From Romanomermis culicivorax (Eukaryota; Nematoda; Enoplea; Mermithida; Mermithidae): a stretch of DNA of 64,000 nucleotides. This document shows, in pieces, positions 12,683-26,439 of this stretch. Below the pieces are notes generated by a model. That model saw only the letters and a program-made list of their open reading frames with translations. It was not told the DNA's origin and did not search any database. Every line of letters begins with the position of its first letter. Positions within the stretch are counted from its first letter, which is position 1. The position numbers and the translations under genes were made by a program. The stretch covers positions 1,116,001 through 1,180,000 of the forward strand of contig CAWUHX010000033.1 in the NCBI GenBank assembly GCA_963922205.1. The letters run 5' to 3'.

Positions 12683-12687
12683 GCCCA

Positions 12688-13067
12688 CATCATGTAATTG
12701 GGGGAAGTGCTATTGGACACCCCAGAAATCGCCTGCCCTATCGGGCGATCTCCCCACAGGATTTGCTAATCCTGTGGCTAGCCGTATGATAGTCATAGCG
12801 TAGCGACATCCATACTTTTGGTCATATATGTATAGAGATACTGAAAGTGTCAACTTTTTGCAGATAAAATCCTGTAAAACGGTCAAAAATGATAATTTTT
12901 TCTACGTTTCGTGGTAATGAAATTATTTTTTACAGTTTTTAGACTTAAAAAATTGATATTTTTTCCTTCAGAGACCCCTCCCTTAAGATTTTAGGGAATC
13001 GGTGACCCCCTGCCGCATAAAGTCGCATAACTCCCCCCCCAGACCTCGGGGTTCCGTTACATGTATT
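12688..13067. mobile_element. MITE, CATACATGTAA family, copy 2
   Basis: Left end CATCATGTAATTGG and right end TTACATGTATT. It shares the GGGGGAAGTGCTAT, AGAAATCG and CCCAGACCTCGGGG stretches of the family. CCCACAT occurs at both edges (12684-12690 and 13069-13075), so the duplication boundary is ambiguous by a few bases. Confidence 0.6.
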
Positions 13068-13288
13068 TCCCACATACATAAACCTCGGGTAGCATATTTT
13101 GAAAATACCGGGTCCAAGTCCAGGATAATGGTCTTGTAATCTGGGATCTTCTTTCGGGTGCGGATACACCATGCATCTCTATATTAACCATGGCGAACAA
13201 TTGATATTTCCTGTCATCTCTCCTGTCACGCATGCATCAACTAATATTCATGGACCTTTGGTATGCGAATGTCCGTATCTAAGAGGTA

Positions 13289-13297
13289 TTCTTTCAG
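13289..13297 (+). promoter_or_regulatory. 3' splice acceptor directly before the AKAP1-like ATG
   Basis: TTCTTTCAG is followed by one base and then the start codon. It may accept a spliced leader or end an intron in the 5' leader. Similar acceptors precede other start codons in this window. Confidence 0.55.
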
Positions 13298-13298
13298 C

Positions 13299-16200
13299 AT
13301 GTCTACGGTTCAAGGAAATTATGCAAAAATCGCAATTATCGGTTCGACAGTAGCTTATTTATCGGCCGGCATGGCCCTCTATTATATTTACAAGCGGTAT
13401 CGTGACCGTCAAAGGTCCAAAAATCGTCGGAAGCTCTCTAAAACGCTGTCATCTGCGTCCTTACACATCAAAAAGGAAAGAGAAGGCTGTGATTGCAAGC
13501 ACTGTACCGGCGTGGAAAAAATTTTGTCGTGTGATTTGATGCAATCCTGTCGTCGTGAAAATGATGATCAGAACGACGCCTTGGAATGTAACGTTACTCA
13601 AAAAGTTGCACGAAATTTGCAGCATGGTATGTATATGGTAATGCCCTCCTGACGATTTCATCTGCACACCGTAATAAAGCATGGAGACATCCTCCATTCA
13701 AAATTAGGTTTCTATCACCCAAATCTGCCACTGTCCAGAACATGTTGAAATGGTGAAGAAGTATCTAAAAATATAGATTTTCAAAAATTACCGACTTACA
13801 CTCCCCCACCCAATCTGGCCGAGGTATTACATCTATGTCACACACAACACCATCACATCCAATTGAGCTGAATTTATTATCCAGAAAACACCGAAAATAT
13901 AAAAGCCGACCCAGCAGCACCAGAGATAATTACAAATGCCTCCACGTTTGTCTCGTTGAAAATCGATAATTCGACCGGAAATGTTCAGAATAACAACGGG
14001 AAATCGCATCTTTCCGGCATAGATTGCGTCGATAGTCAAGTATGCGACGTGGAAGTTAGTAGCACCATGCGGCAACAAGATCAACACATTTTGGGCGACG
14101 ATTTCAGTCACAACATGATTCATAGTAAAAACGAATGCGTCAATAGTCCGTCAATATCTTCAGATGGCGAGGTAGAATTTTTTGTTTTATGCATAGTGAA
14201 TACGTGTCGAATGTTGCCGTATTTTCCAGAACTCATGTTGTACCTTTTTTAGTTATTTCACCCCGCATATCGGTTTTTCCTATTTTATAGTATTCTCAGT
14301 ATCTCACAAGTATTTTCGACATTCTAAGAATTTTTTTCGTTCTGTAGTATTTAATAGACCTATGAACACAAAATATCGACTTGAAAATTGAGACATTTCT
14401 GTAAAATCATCCCGACGTTCTACACCAGATTTTGGAGCAGTCGTAGTTGAAGATATTGCTTGAAAGCATTGTTTTTTAGTGGTGTACCCGTTAGCACAGT
14501 CGCTATTCTCTCAATTTGATTTTTTTTGCTGCGACTAAAATTTTCATTAGCGAAGGCCCAACTTTATTAGCGCCGCGCTAAAGAACAGTGCATGAAAGAC
14601 TGAAGAAAGAAAGTATTCGCATCATTTACAGTAATTTGTCAACTTTTTAAGGCAGTTATCGACTGTAACGTTAAATAAACGATTTTGCATGCAGGTTAAG
14701 ATAAGAAGACTACAAAAATACAAGCGCGTCGGCTAGTAGTACTTGTTCTCTTTTCCTCCAATCGAAAGTGGTTTTGGCAAAGCTCAATCAGACTGCACAT
14801 ATAAGAACCTATACGAGAGTATAATATAATATTTGTTCACTTGATAGGATGGATCAAGGACGTGTAAATTTCAAGATTAGTGATATCTCTATGCCGAATT
14901 TTTTGCTGTCGTAGTTCATATATATACAAGCTGGGAAAGTCAGGGAATTTTTGATGTAGTTGAAAAACAATTGCAAAACTTTTCTAAAATTGTGTAAATA
15001 ATCAGCCGCAGAAAAAGTAGAAACTTTTCGGCGCTCCGCGTTGAAATAAGATTATTTAATTTTCCATCACTCGTGCAAGGTTTTATCTGTAATGTGCAGA
15101 AATGACTGAAGAATTTCTTCACCGGACAAACTTTTTGTGTAGCAAATGGAAATAAGTTCAAAATATGACAATAGTTTATTCAGTCTTTTCACGTAAGTAC
15201 TGAAAATCATTCTCTGTTTGGATACTTCCAACGCTGCTAACACTGATGTCGTTAACGTTTCTTCTGCAGTTAATTAATCGACTACTTTTGTGAGAACATT
15301 ATCTTGGAGTTAATGAGGAAAAAGGCTTTTTTGACTAGTTAACCAGTACTCAAAATTCCATAAGTATTCTGAGCATCAGGCCCATATTTAGAGAGCAAAG
15401 GGGAAAATTCCCCCCTAAAGTTTTTTACATTAAAAATTTTTGGCAATATCGTTGTTCACAATTCTCAAATTAAATTATTATATACATACATACTTTTCTT
15501 CAAACATATAATTTAGCCACTAATCCAGCCACACATAAACTAACTGAAAGTAAGTCGTCTTTACTGCAAAAATGAATTTCTTTTTATTCAGTGAATTTTA
15601 CAAAAAATTTGGAAAATCCCCCCCCCTTTCAAAACACCTGAATACGGGTATGCTGAGCATGCATGTAGCGGAGCTCCGAGGTCTGGGGAATCAAGCGACT
15701 TTTTTGGGACGAAGGGTCTTCGATTGTCCAAAGTTTTTAGGGGGTCTCTGAAGGAAAAAAATTCGGTTTTTCACCCCACAAGTCCGAAAAATCTTTCAGA
15801 AATTTAAATTTTTGTTTGAAAAGCGTAGCATGATGTCTAAATGTAGGCTGTTGACATCTTGAATGTCGGCGAGAAGGATTATTGCAGATTGAATAAGCTA
15901 AAAAATTATCAGTGCCGTGATTGTTACTCCATGCAACGATTTGGAGTGAATTATTTGTGTCGCGGATTGAGTTTTTTGATGAAAAGTGCATACATTATTT
16001 CATTATTTCACACAGAAAAAGTCTGGAAATTTTTCCTGAAAAAATCTGGGAATGTTAGTGTATTTGGTTTTATAGAATTTGTATAAGGCATCATTGAGAT
16101 ACGATAAAGCAAATTGCGATTCAATCGGAAAATGCCACAAAATACTAGTAAAAAAATTGATTATTATTAGTATACATATGATGGGTCAGGCCACTTAGTT

Positions 16201-19200
16201 GAGATATTAGATTTTTACGCCTGAAAAGTCCGAAGGAATATTCATAAAATGATTAATGGTGTTTAAAAACCATACACATACATATGCTTTTGTCCATTTT
16301 TCTAAAAATGATTATTTTTAACCAGAAAAGTGACATTTGTCAGTTTTATCGTCTGAAATGATGTGGTTTTAATAGCCAGCCCATTTCAGCCACATAATTA
16401 TCAAATATTTTTCGGCCACGTATAGCTGGCCACATGTCCGACGATTCTTGGAGGAGGGCTCCTATGTCACTTCCACTATCACATGTATGATTACTTGTTT
16501 GCAGGTGATCGGACTATTCAAGCACACTATTTTCTCTTAACATTTGACAATATTTTCACTTCAGTGCTCGCAAGATAGTGGAAAAGGGGCGTCTATGGGT
16601 CTTACCACCAGTACAAGTCCCGTCAACGACTTGGTCGGCATAGAATTACCGCCTATGTATGAATTCGAAGTTCCGCAAGACATAGTCGGTTTGATTATTG
16701 GTCGAAAAGGCGCGACAATTAAATATTTCACAGAAGAAAGCGGCGCGCATATCGTAATTAGGCATCATCATTTTAGTGATAAACATAAAATATGCACGAT
16801 CGAAGGTAACTTCAGGATTCAACTATTTTCGTAGTAATCTCATGAAACTCATTAACTGTAGGTTGTTTCAGGTACACGTGAGCAGATTAACAAATGTTTG
16901 CGGCTTATACGGTACAAATTCCCACCGTCTCGTTTTCCTGAATTGAAATTAACACCGCTCTTGCCTCCTCCGATCGTTTCGCCGCATAGCCCCGTTTTTG
17001 ACTCAATCATCAATGTAAGTTTGCTTCATTATGAATTCCTAATATGCAAAAGCTGCATGGTTTTATTTAATCGTCGATGTTACGTATTTGGTTTTTATAA
17101 TTCATTCAGATCTCATGAGGACTTCTGGTCAAACTTCGTTTGCTGGAATTTCTCAACTTTACTACAGCGTCAGCTCGCTTAGGATTAATTCATATTTTTT
17201 CAACATCGAAATGATTTGCTTCTTTCGATTTTTTGAGTCAGACTTCCAATTGTTATCTTTGTGTGTTCAAGTTGTTATCGAAATTGCTCACACGGTTTGG
17301 TTCTCATTTAATGTTCACCTGATCTTGTTTGATTGTGGAGATCGCCTATTAATTTTCGTAACTTCTCTTTTTTAGCTAAATTTACCTGAAGGAGTGAGCT
17401 GTGAAGTCACATTAAGCAGCATGGTCGACGCGAGTCATTTCTTCGTCCAACAACCCACTCACCCGACTTTTCCATCCTTAGCCCGACTCGATCAATATTT
17501 ACTTGCCGTCTACAGCCAGCCTGCCGGCGTTCCCGGCTTACCCAAACCAATCGAAAGTATGATTTTTCCCGCATTCCTAAGAAACAGAATTTCTCTAAAA
17601 ACTTAAATTCCTCATATATTTCGCTGCAAGGTTGCCTGGTCCAAGGTAGAATTGAGAAGTGCTTGTGAATCAAAGCCAGTTTTTTATAAATTCGTGTAAA
17701 AAAAGCTCCGGGAATTCCGATATCAGGCGAAAAATTTGGAAGTTTCTTCCGACTAGCACGAATTTCTATTATGCTCGACTATCGATCTTATGTATATCCT
17801 TAGTATAGTGTAAATGTGCGACAGTCGTCTTTCTAATTTTCTCATGGTTAGACTTTCTTTGACACTAATACTGTCAGAAACAGGAATTTGACGTCGAGTA
17901 CCTTGAAAATTGAGCGTTTTTAGGTGGAATCATTTGCGTTGCACCCGTGCTGGGAGGCTGGTACAGGGCGCAGACAGTCGCTACTTTCCCCGAAACGGAC
18001 GAAGTTCTTGTTCGATTCGTTGATTATGGGGGGTATAGCCGAATTTCTGCCGCGGATTTACGCCAAATTAGGTATCCCATTGTGACAAACGATTTTAATT
18101 AGAATTTGAAAGTTGATGCAAAATTTCGAAATTTATCTTATTTGTAAAATCAAGGATGCATCCCAGAAAGATTTTTCCCTGTTACAGAAGTCTACTTCTT
18201 GTCTGTTCTCATTGTGAATTTTGTTGATTTTAGTTTTTCTAATTGACACTGTTTCAGAAGCGACTTTATGAATTTACCTTTCCAAGCAATCGAATGCATT
18301 TTAGCCAATGTTAAACCCGTCGACGGTAATTTGAACTTTTTTCACAATTTTCGATGTCGTGGATATTTTATTACTTTTCATTTTCTTGCAGAGAGTGAAG
18401 GATGGTCGGCTGAAGCTAACGCGTTCTTCGAAAAATGCGTCCACGGTAAACTTTCTGAAGCCGTTTTATTGGCCAAAGAAAAGGACAGTCTAATTCCGAT
18501 GGTCGAGTTGTATTGTTCAGTTGACGGAAAAGTATGTCTCTATGCAATAACTCTATTTTTGTGCAACTCGTGAACGATAATCAGAACACTTCCCAATTAA
18601 CCTGTAAAAATTTGTGCCCCCTACCCGAAAAAATTCCTGGCTACAGGCTTGCCTGCAAGTATCAGTTTTTTAATTTGAGGACAACATTTCACCTCAGCAT
18701 TGGATTGATTTTTTAACTAAACCATAACTTCTCCTAATTAAAGTAAGCTTCTGAATTTGGTCCAAAATTCAGTTCGCTTGTAAAGAATAGATTCAGAATT
18801 TCAGTCCCTTTTAAGAGTGAAAAAAAAATTTACCGAGGCTCGCGCCAGGCGCAATAATTTTTTCAAATGAATTTCGGTGACATTTGCAAGATCATTGCGT
18901 ATCGCAACTCATAGTTATCGTTTAGTCAACCTAGCGGAATAGCACTGACTCACTGTGCAGATTTGTCATTTTCATTAAGAATGTTTTTCCGTCACCTGAT
19001 ATCTAATTCAATTTCAACCGAAAGATCACTACCATGTCAATATCCAAACCTGCATTTCGTCTGTCTGGTATCAGATGAGCTAATGCAGTTTGCCCGGCTA
19101 CATTTGAGAAATTTCAGTATGCTTACGGCATTCTAGTTTCTACTTTTTGCTTGTATAGATTTGGGCCTAAAAGCCCAGTAATTTATGAAAGAAGTGAAGA

Positions 19201-20314
19201 AATCTGTTCTCTCCGTAGTAAAAGCCTTTTAGATAGGAAAATGACAAATAAGCACTGTCGTTGAAATTGCTTACAGAATGCTTTAACTTATGAGGCCTTT
19301 TTAGTCATTGATTCAGGAGCCATTCTGGTGCCTAAAATGTTGACTGATGTATTTATATTCTACTGATTTATAGTTATTTTCATTCAATTTTAGATAAGTG
19401 TTTTGCAGGCTCTGGAATCAGAAACATTGAAAATCATTCGGCGCTTGGCGCCGGATTTCATTCTAATTCTTCAGATGGTCTATTCGCTGTTGTTCTACAA
19501 ATCAAACTTTTTTGGGTAAAATATTGTCGAAAAAACGAAAAATATGAGGGTTTGTCATGAGAAAAGTTGATTTTGGAGTTTGAAATCTCAATTTTCCCAA
19601 GTTTTTTATAACCTATATAGCCGACCTTGAATTCATTTCCGTCATGGAAGTGATTCCCGGGAATTTCGAGTTTATCAAAAGGAATAAGAACTAAAGCTGC
19701 ATTTTTCAATGACCTATACTTTTATACCAGAAGGACATGCACTCAAGTGGAATCTTCGGAGAACGATTTGCTAAAATACATAGAATATCGTGGTTTTTGG
19801 CATTTAAAAAATTTTCTCTGTCCAAAGATTTTTTGGCCGATCTTTGAACATGTTATAGGAAGAAGCCTGTACAAAAAAAAGCTAGTTGGAAATAAAATTT
19901 TGACCATTAAGTTTTTCAAACATGTATCGTATCTCCACAGTGTGTTACAGCCTATTTTTCGTTCTTCTTCAATCACAAATTTTTGGCTCCCAAAATTTAA
20001 ATTTGGCTTGTAAAAATTTAGTCCTACTATATAGGAGCCATTTGGCTCGAAATTTTCCAAGCAAAAAAGCCTGCTAAGGATAAAAAAGTTTTAGATTGCA
20101 AATTTCAGTCTTATCTGGTGACAGCAAAAATTCATAAACTATAAAATAGTACTTACTTTTCACGGTTACATTTTCGAGGTAAACGGACAACGTTCATCTT
20201 ACTGTCTTTTAGATGGAAAAAATTAGTCAATTGTTGGTTGATAACGGATATGCTGCCCTGGTGGATTGTTCAACTGAAAGTTACGCCGATAGCCTGGCCA
20301 CCTGTAATTTTTGA
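13299..20314 (+). CDS. akap1: A-kinase anchor protein 1-like mitochondrial KH/Tudor scaffold
   Basis: Nine exons join in phase: 13299-13626, 13885-14171, 16565-16805, 16872-17014, 17376-17556, 17924-18071, 18258-18325, 18392-18531 and 20213-20314, giving 545 residues. Residues 11-31 form a hydrophobic anchor followed by YKRYRDRQ, the layout of an outer-mitochondrial-membrane signal anchor. One KH domain (about 237-310) has the RNA-binding loop GRKG after PQDIVGLII. A Tudor domain follows, with the family stretch FFVQQPTHPTF, the VDYGGYSRI core and LPFQAIECILANV. AKAP1 proteins tether PKA, phosphatases and mRNAs to mitochondria. A single KH placed before a single Tudor fits AKAP1 better than TDRKH/Papi, which has two KH domains. 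The PKA-binding helix is not obvious; it should lie in exons 1-2. A TTCTTTCAG acceptor sits one base before the chosen ATG. The exon 2 donor (GTAGAA) is weak. Confidence 0.9.
14172..16564 (+). other. AKAP1-like intron 2 with repeat fragments
   Basis: A 2.4-kb intron. It has a degenerate GCGC hairpin near 15030 and a CATACATGTAA-family fragment at about 15650-15800, recognised by GGTCTGGGGAATCAAGCGACTTTTTT-like sequence shared with other copies. No extra KH-encoding exon was found in it. Confidence 0.5.
18532..20212 (+). other. AKAP1-like intron 8
   Basis: A 1.7-kb intron with GC-rich hairpins near 18836 (degenerate) and 19438-19456 (CGGCGC-TTG-GCGCCG). The open frames at 19458-20060 in both directions look like chance. 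Confidence 0.5.
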
Positions 20315-23300
20315 TAGTTATTACAACCGATGCATTGAAGCTGTATAGGAAACTTGAGAATTAATCGCACGTCTTATGCGTCGAATGCACATTCGAGTAG
20401 CATGTACTATAGATTAACCATCGCGCAATGTAATTTCCGACGTATACGCATTGAAATTTAGGTAACATATAGTATATTTTTTGTTATTTGTATTTTTAAC
20501 CTTTCTCGTTGATTTTTCTTGTTAAAATTGACTCTAAAAGAAGCATTCTTCTAATAACAAATCGTTATACGTTAAAAAAGTGACAATTGTTGTAGTTCAA
20601 GTTATGTAGTATTGTGTGTGACTGATAATTTTCCATAAAGGGAGTTGGATTTTGAATAATTGATCTTTATCGATAACATTGCCTTGAAGCGCATATTTCA
20701 TAGTGCCGACAGAGTTCAGAAATTCGTCTCCTTGCTAATTCTGTATTTTGTCGGAATCAGTTACACTTGCACTTGCTTCATTTTCCGGACTCGCGTTCGT
20801 TTTTTTCTAAATCGGTGAGTTATTCGTTGATGGATTAATTTTAACGTTTTTGTTATTGCGGTTGATGATCGTTAATTTTCTTTTTTTTGGAAATTTAATC
20901 TTTTTTTGTTTTCATTTATTACGTTATTGGTTAGTTCGTGGTTTATTGCTCGAAAATTGGATTTATGGGTTTAAAATGTGCCGAATTTGTTACATAGACA
21001 CTTCACGCAATTTTTTATTTTATCTGCCGGAAAATGTACATTGACAAATGTAAATGCTCGGATATTACGTTTAGTAGTTTATCATTTAGCTAATCGAGCA
21101 ACTAGTTATTTGATGGGTCGGCGAAGTATTTATACTTTTCGATATTATATACATTTTCTATTGATGGGTACTGTTTTAGATGGACCGCATTTTCGGGAAG
21201 TTTCGATCAACTTATCAATTTTCGAACCCAACTGTCCTTTTTTTGACGAGGTAAAGGTTGTATAATTTTGGAATTGTGTAGCTTATTCATTTTGGTGTGG
21301 AATTATGCGTATTAGCTTCGAACTCCGCTTGACATTCTATATCTTCGAAGGTGTGCAATTTTCGAAAGGTAAAGTAAAAATTTTCTGGATTTACTACGAA
21401 AGTCGAGTTCCCTATGGACCAAAAAAGCCTCTTAATTTCCTCCAATTTTCACCAGAAGACCGTCAAAAATACAAGTGTCTGTCAGGAATATTTTCGGATT
21501 GGAAGTTTCCTGAACGTTGTATTCTAATGTGTCTTGTGATGAAGTATTCGGACGCAAGGACGAAGAATCTTCGATTTTTGATAGAATCTTATACCGGATT
21601 CACTTTATTATGGTAAAAGGCTGTGCAAAGGCAGATTTTGGACGTCAGTATATTTCCGTTTGAAATTGACAAACATGAATTACTGAACAGCAATCACAAC
21701 ACCATCCTTTGAATAATTTGGTCTAAGCTAAAATTAGGGTGAGCCTAGACAGCCTTGCGGCAAGAGTTGTTTAAAACGTTGGTTTTTTCCTCGCTATACC
21801 TGTTTCTTTGTTCATCGAAAATCGCTCATATGGGGGACAACATGAAGAAAAAACTTCCAGAATCCTATAAACATATTGATCGACTAACCTCAAACTATTC
21901 ACGACACCGCGAAGTAAGATTACATTCGAAAAAAGTGATTTCACCCCCGATTCGGCGAAACTCAAAAGAGCGAAGTCTCAGAACAAATTCCCAAAATAGC
22001 GAATTTTCAAAAAAGTTATCTTTAGAATGGAAGAATGAAGATTGAGCGGGGTAGACGGTTTGGTGCATGGCCTATTCGGTCCTCCATTCCGATTTGGCGG
22101 ATGCCGGTTGTCACACATTTGGCATTATCGCCAAATTTCTGACATGGCTTTAGGGCGTGTGTTTTCGCGACAACAGCTTTTTATTCTGTTTATTATTGAG
22201 ATATCTGCATGCATGTTTTTTGTTTTTTCCTTTATTGAGATTTCTTTTCATATTCTCCTTATTTTGAGCCCCTTTGTTCAATTTTTTCAGGTTATGTACT
22301 TTTGTTCTATTTTTATTTACCTTTTATTACACTATTTTACATTTCGTTTCTTCATTATTTGTTTTTTGTTCTGCCTTTACTGCTTAATCATTTTATTCAT
22401 TTCATCTTACTTGCTTATTTCATTTTGTTTTATTTATTTCATTAATTTAATTTTTTTTCAATTTCTATTGAAAACAACGCTAATCGGGAATCCTTATGAT
22501 GTTTTGTTTTCGTTTTTTCAAATGTTTCTCCGATAGATATTTTTTGGTGATTTTGGAGTGGTCCGTTTGCACCCGCAATTTCAGAACAAAAGCGTATGGA
22601 ACTTAGGTGGCCAAATGCAAAAAGACACTAGAAAAAACGATTCTAATATACCTAGTTTGCATATTTATTATAAACATGATGTGTATGTTCACACACTTAG
22701 CTAAGCTATGGTCATTTTTCTACAGTAATAACTTACCCCAATATGCCACACAAAAAACACGAGTACTTTTACACGATTTTGTCATACTTTTGCAATTATC
22801 CATCTCCTCTTTTTGTCATCGTCCGCGTGAACGGCCATGTTTTTGGTTTTGATCATCTTCCGATGTGTTATATTTTCGCCTGTCAATAAAAGGTCGTGGA
22901 AAGTGTACCACATCGCCGACTACGACTCTAGGCTGCCAGTTTAATCGACCATTTTCGTTTGTTGCAATTTATTTAGTTGGTATTTCATTCCTTTTCATAT
23001 TTGTTTCGCCTGACCTTTTACCTTTGATAAATCTTCACACCAAACCCCGAACTGAAGCTCTATTCCTCCATTTCCCCTTTCAGTTTTTCGTGCTTCATTT
23101 TATTGCCACCCACCACCATTCGCCTATAGCGCATAATGCATAGAACTTTTACTATTTGCCGTAATGAGATTCGCTCTTTTGATAATCGCTGTTGTGGGTT
23201 TCGCTATAAATATGGACACGCCAAAAAAGTGTGCATCCCCCGAACTATATTTGAAATTACATTCAAGTGTGAACTAGACAGTCTTTCAATGATCGCTTTA

Positions 23301-23343
23301 TTCAATTTACTGATAAACAAATTCGAGGAACTGAGCGAGCGAT
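20315..23343. other. Intergenic DNA, pyrimidine-rich, no supported gene
   Basis: Between the 3' ends of the AKAP1-like and eEF1B genes. From about 22180 to 22510 the plus strand is strongly T-rich and gives a 164-codon open frame of Phe, Leu, Ile and Ser that I treat as compositional. Frames at 21305-21616 and 21755-22045 have more normal composition but no family resemblance, splice context or start context. Confidence 0.4.
23297..23302 (-). terminator. Poly(A) signal of eEF1B
   Basis: TTTATT on the plus strand reads AATAAA in the gene's direction, about 42 bases past the stop codon. Confidence 0.6.
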
Positions 23344-24924
23344 TCAAATTTTATTGAAGGCAACAACATCGACCGATTGTACCAAATCTTCGATGGCTGT
23401 GATGCTTTCTTCGAGGAAATCAACTCCGACCTGAACGATAATAGATTGAGCGAGAATACTTCTTAGTTGCCTTAAACAGCAAGCAAAATTCTTACTTTGT
23501 CGTCTTCGACGACGCAACCAATTTGCAATTTTTTAATACCAAAAGCAACGGGCAAAATTTTGGCTGTAAAATAAAATGTTTAGTTAACCTTCAATCAGCC
23601 ATATGGATTTCTATGTTCTACATCACGTTCCTGAATAATGTTCTACTACGGTCTTCAGATCTCAAGATATTCTTGGAAAAGTGAGACGTGAAACAAATTT
23701 TAATTTTGAGAATTGCAATCATATGACAATTTTGAATTTTTACCATATAAATTCTCTCATGTGAAACTCATTTAACCTCATGTTTCTAGCTGGTAAAAAC
23801 ACCAGATTTTGAGACAGTGTTTCCACCTGTTTTGCGCATGTCTTCTATGCGGCGGCACACATTTTTTTCACTTAATTTACTATAAAATTGGCATTTCTGA
23901 CGACAAGAAAAAAAATCAAGTCTATTTTTAATACTTGAATTATTTCCAGGGGGCCATGACCCCCCAACCCTCCTACCTACAGACCTGCTCAGTGCTCCCT
24001 ATATAATGTATTTAACTATCACATGCTATATATTTTGAGTCCTTTGGAAAGCTCTTTTCTCAATTTCATGGGAATTTACCTCCGAATGAAACTCATAACA
24101 GAAACATACACTCGAAACATTATGGAGTGCATGGCCAAAACTTGGGTGAAAAAGGGCACGGCTTAGGCTAAAAAGTAGAGCATGATTTTTTCACACCACA
24201 GAAAATTCTGTGTATTGCACAGCCGACGCAATATGGCTCGAGCTCTACAAAATATGGGGCAATTCGGTTTTTGGCTTATGTAGTTTACCTTCTTTCGACC
24301 ACAATAATCCATCGCACTGAATGGCACGAACTTGTTTTTCGATTTCTTTCAAATCACACTCGTCATCCCACGGTTTTATATCCAGAATAATGCTGGATTT
24401 GGCGATCAAAGCTGGTTCTAACACAAAAACGGTGATTAAAATTCAGCATAAAAATCTCTCTGAAATTCCAATTTGAAAGCGTAATTTAAAAATCTGCTCC
24501 TCAGCTATTATTAAAACCCGTCATGAACGAGGGAATTCGCACTGCGATAAAAAAACCAATGCTATTATTCACTTTTAGATTTTTTCTCTTCGTATGCTTT
24601 CAATCTTTCTTGTTTAACGCGTTCTTTTTCGGCGTCATCTTCTTCGTCATCGTCGGCGAAAAGGTCGAAGTCTTCATCCGCCGATGGTTTAGCAGCATCG
24701 CCAGCGGCCGCTGATGTACTGGCTTTGCCGAACCTAAATACATACAAGAAAAGTAAGGACCAGAGGCTCTCGAATCAAATAACAAAGTTATTTACGCATG
24801 TTTCTTTTCTTCGGCGCTAAAACTTTTGATATGGTTATACCAGCGCAAAACATTTGGGAATTCCGATCCGGGGGCACCTTTCAATTGATCCAAAGTTGCG
24901 ATATCGAGCTCAGATGGGACGAAA
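23344..24924 (-). CDS. Translation elongation factor 1-beta (eEF1B alpha), lacking its first coding exon
   Basis: Reading leftwards, exons 24796-24924, 24573-24733, 24289-24417, 23496-23563 and 23344-23430 join in phase to a stop. They encode: the end of the GST-like N-terminal domain ([11 protein letters not shown]); an acidic linker with [15 protein letters not shown], the casein kinase 2-site region; [10 protein letters not shown]; and the guanine-exchange domain with [14 protein letters not shown] and the conserved C-terminus VVAFNKI. The protein regenerates eEF1A-GTP during translation. The first listed exon needs two bases from an upstream exon, which should encode the first 20-30 residues; I could not locate it in the repeat-rich DNA to the right. 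[11 protein letters not shown] and [10 protein letters not shown] distinguish it from eEF1B gamma. Confidence 0.92.
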
Positions 24925-25096
24925 CTGAAGAATAAGCAAATACCGTAAAAGCGATAATCTCAAGAGTATTCATCTGCCTGGTGTCTGTCATCCATCATAA
25001 TACAACGTCACTTCGTTATGGCATCATATCTACATATAGTTGAAGTCTACAGCTCCGTAGGCTAGAGTGCAATGCGGTCACTCAGAGACTTATAGG

Positions 25097-25590
25097 CATG
25101 CATGTAATTGAGGAGGGTAGGGGGGGGCTTCCGTAAACTCAGTCGGAACTAAGGAACCAAACATGTACACGACGCCCCGTGGTCTGGGGAGTCCAGTTTT
25201 TTTGGGTCGGAGGTCATCAATTGCCAAAAATTTTAGGGGGCGAAAAAAATATATTTTTTCACCATAGAGGGCGGAAAATGATTCAAAAAATAGTAATTTT
25301 TGTCAAAAAACTCCGTAAAAAAATGTATTCATGGGGCGAATCACTGAGAAATTTGATATTTTCGAATATTTTTCATTCAAGCATGATCATTTTCTAATAT
25401 TTCTTCGACCAAAATATGTTTTTCATATAACACATGCATGAAAATAATAATTAAAAAACTGTCTTCGGAAAAGTTCCGACATTTTTTTTTGGTCCAGGGT
25501 TTCGTGTATAGAAAGGTTTACTACCCTACCCCCTATGTGCATGTTATGGCAGACGATTTCTCGGGATTCCTATGGCACTTCATTCCCGGA
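25097..25590. mobile_element. Degenerate CATACATGTAA-family element
   Basis: Begins CATGCATGTAATTGAGG and shares CCCGTGGTCTGGGGAGTC and AAAATTTTAGGGGG with other family members. The right end is uncertain and a clear duplication is missing, so the boundary is approximate. Confidence 0.5.
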
Positions 25591-26439
25591 CCTTAACGCA
25601 TGTGTGCTCGTCCAAATCCAAGGAAACGGAGCAAAAAAGCATTTTTAGCCTTTTCCAGGAAAATTTTCTTTTTTTCGACTTTTTTGGATTCCAAGCGACT
25701 TTCCAAAATTCAAACACTACCACCATTTTCCGGGACAGTCTTACCTCCAGAACAATTCATGAAATCAAAAAAAATTGTCTGGTCATCAGCATGGGGACCA
25801 AATTTGGAGGTTAGAAATTTAAAAAATGTTGAATTGTGGTGCACTTTGCTTTGCGTCAGCGACGACCATAACGTTAGGTATTCACTATGACAAGCCCAAA
25901 AGCGGCCGTAAATCTAGCTTTTCAGTTATTGTTTTCATGCATCAGCATTCGGCAGGCATAACTATAGAATCGGGACCCGTACTTTCTACAGCTGTTAAAA
26001 AGGTTAAATATCGGCCAAGATATGGTCGAGTGCACAAAACGCAGTACAGGCTATCGTGAATAATAAGACACTTAATGGTACTCTGTTGATCATTGCATCC
26101 CAAAAATATTTATTTAATCAGAAAAAATAATTGAACGACTTTTCACTTCAAAGAATGTTGCACACAATTTAAATGCTTCCTTTTCGTACTTTTTGTTGTC
26201 TTACTTTTACACGCCATGCCATGACTAACCGTTTCCGCTTGGAATTTCATGTGCGACCTCAGAACCTCACAATAGATTAAGCACCATTTACTTGGAAAAC
26301 AAATTTTGAAGGTTTAAAAAATTTGACAGAATTATAATGGCGAAACAGAACTGATCTGCATTTGAAATTAGAAAATATTTGTTTACGACGAATCAATATT
26401 TGAATTAAAATGGTGTAAATAAATTTCATAAATTATTCA
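25591..26439. other. Intergenic DNA, no supported gene
   Basis: Open frames at 25572-26059 overlap one another without family resemblance. A minus-strand stretch around 26150-26290 reads plausibly as protein but has no acceptor in phase and no match. Confidence 0.35.

Noticed and set aside
13299-20314. First identified as TDRKH/Papi
   Set aside because: Only one KH domain, and the Tudor-region sequence fits AKAP1 better.
22042-22536. A 164-codon hydrophobic open frame
   Set aside because: It is the translation of a T-rich stretch. The same composition gives long frames at 32246-32778 and 47539-47907.
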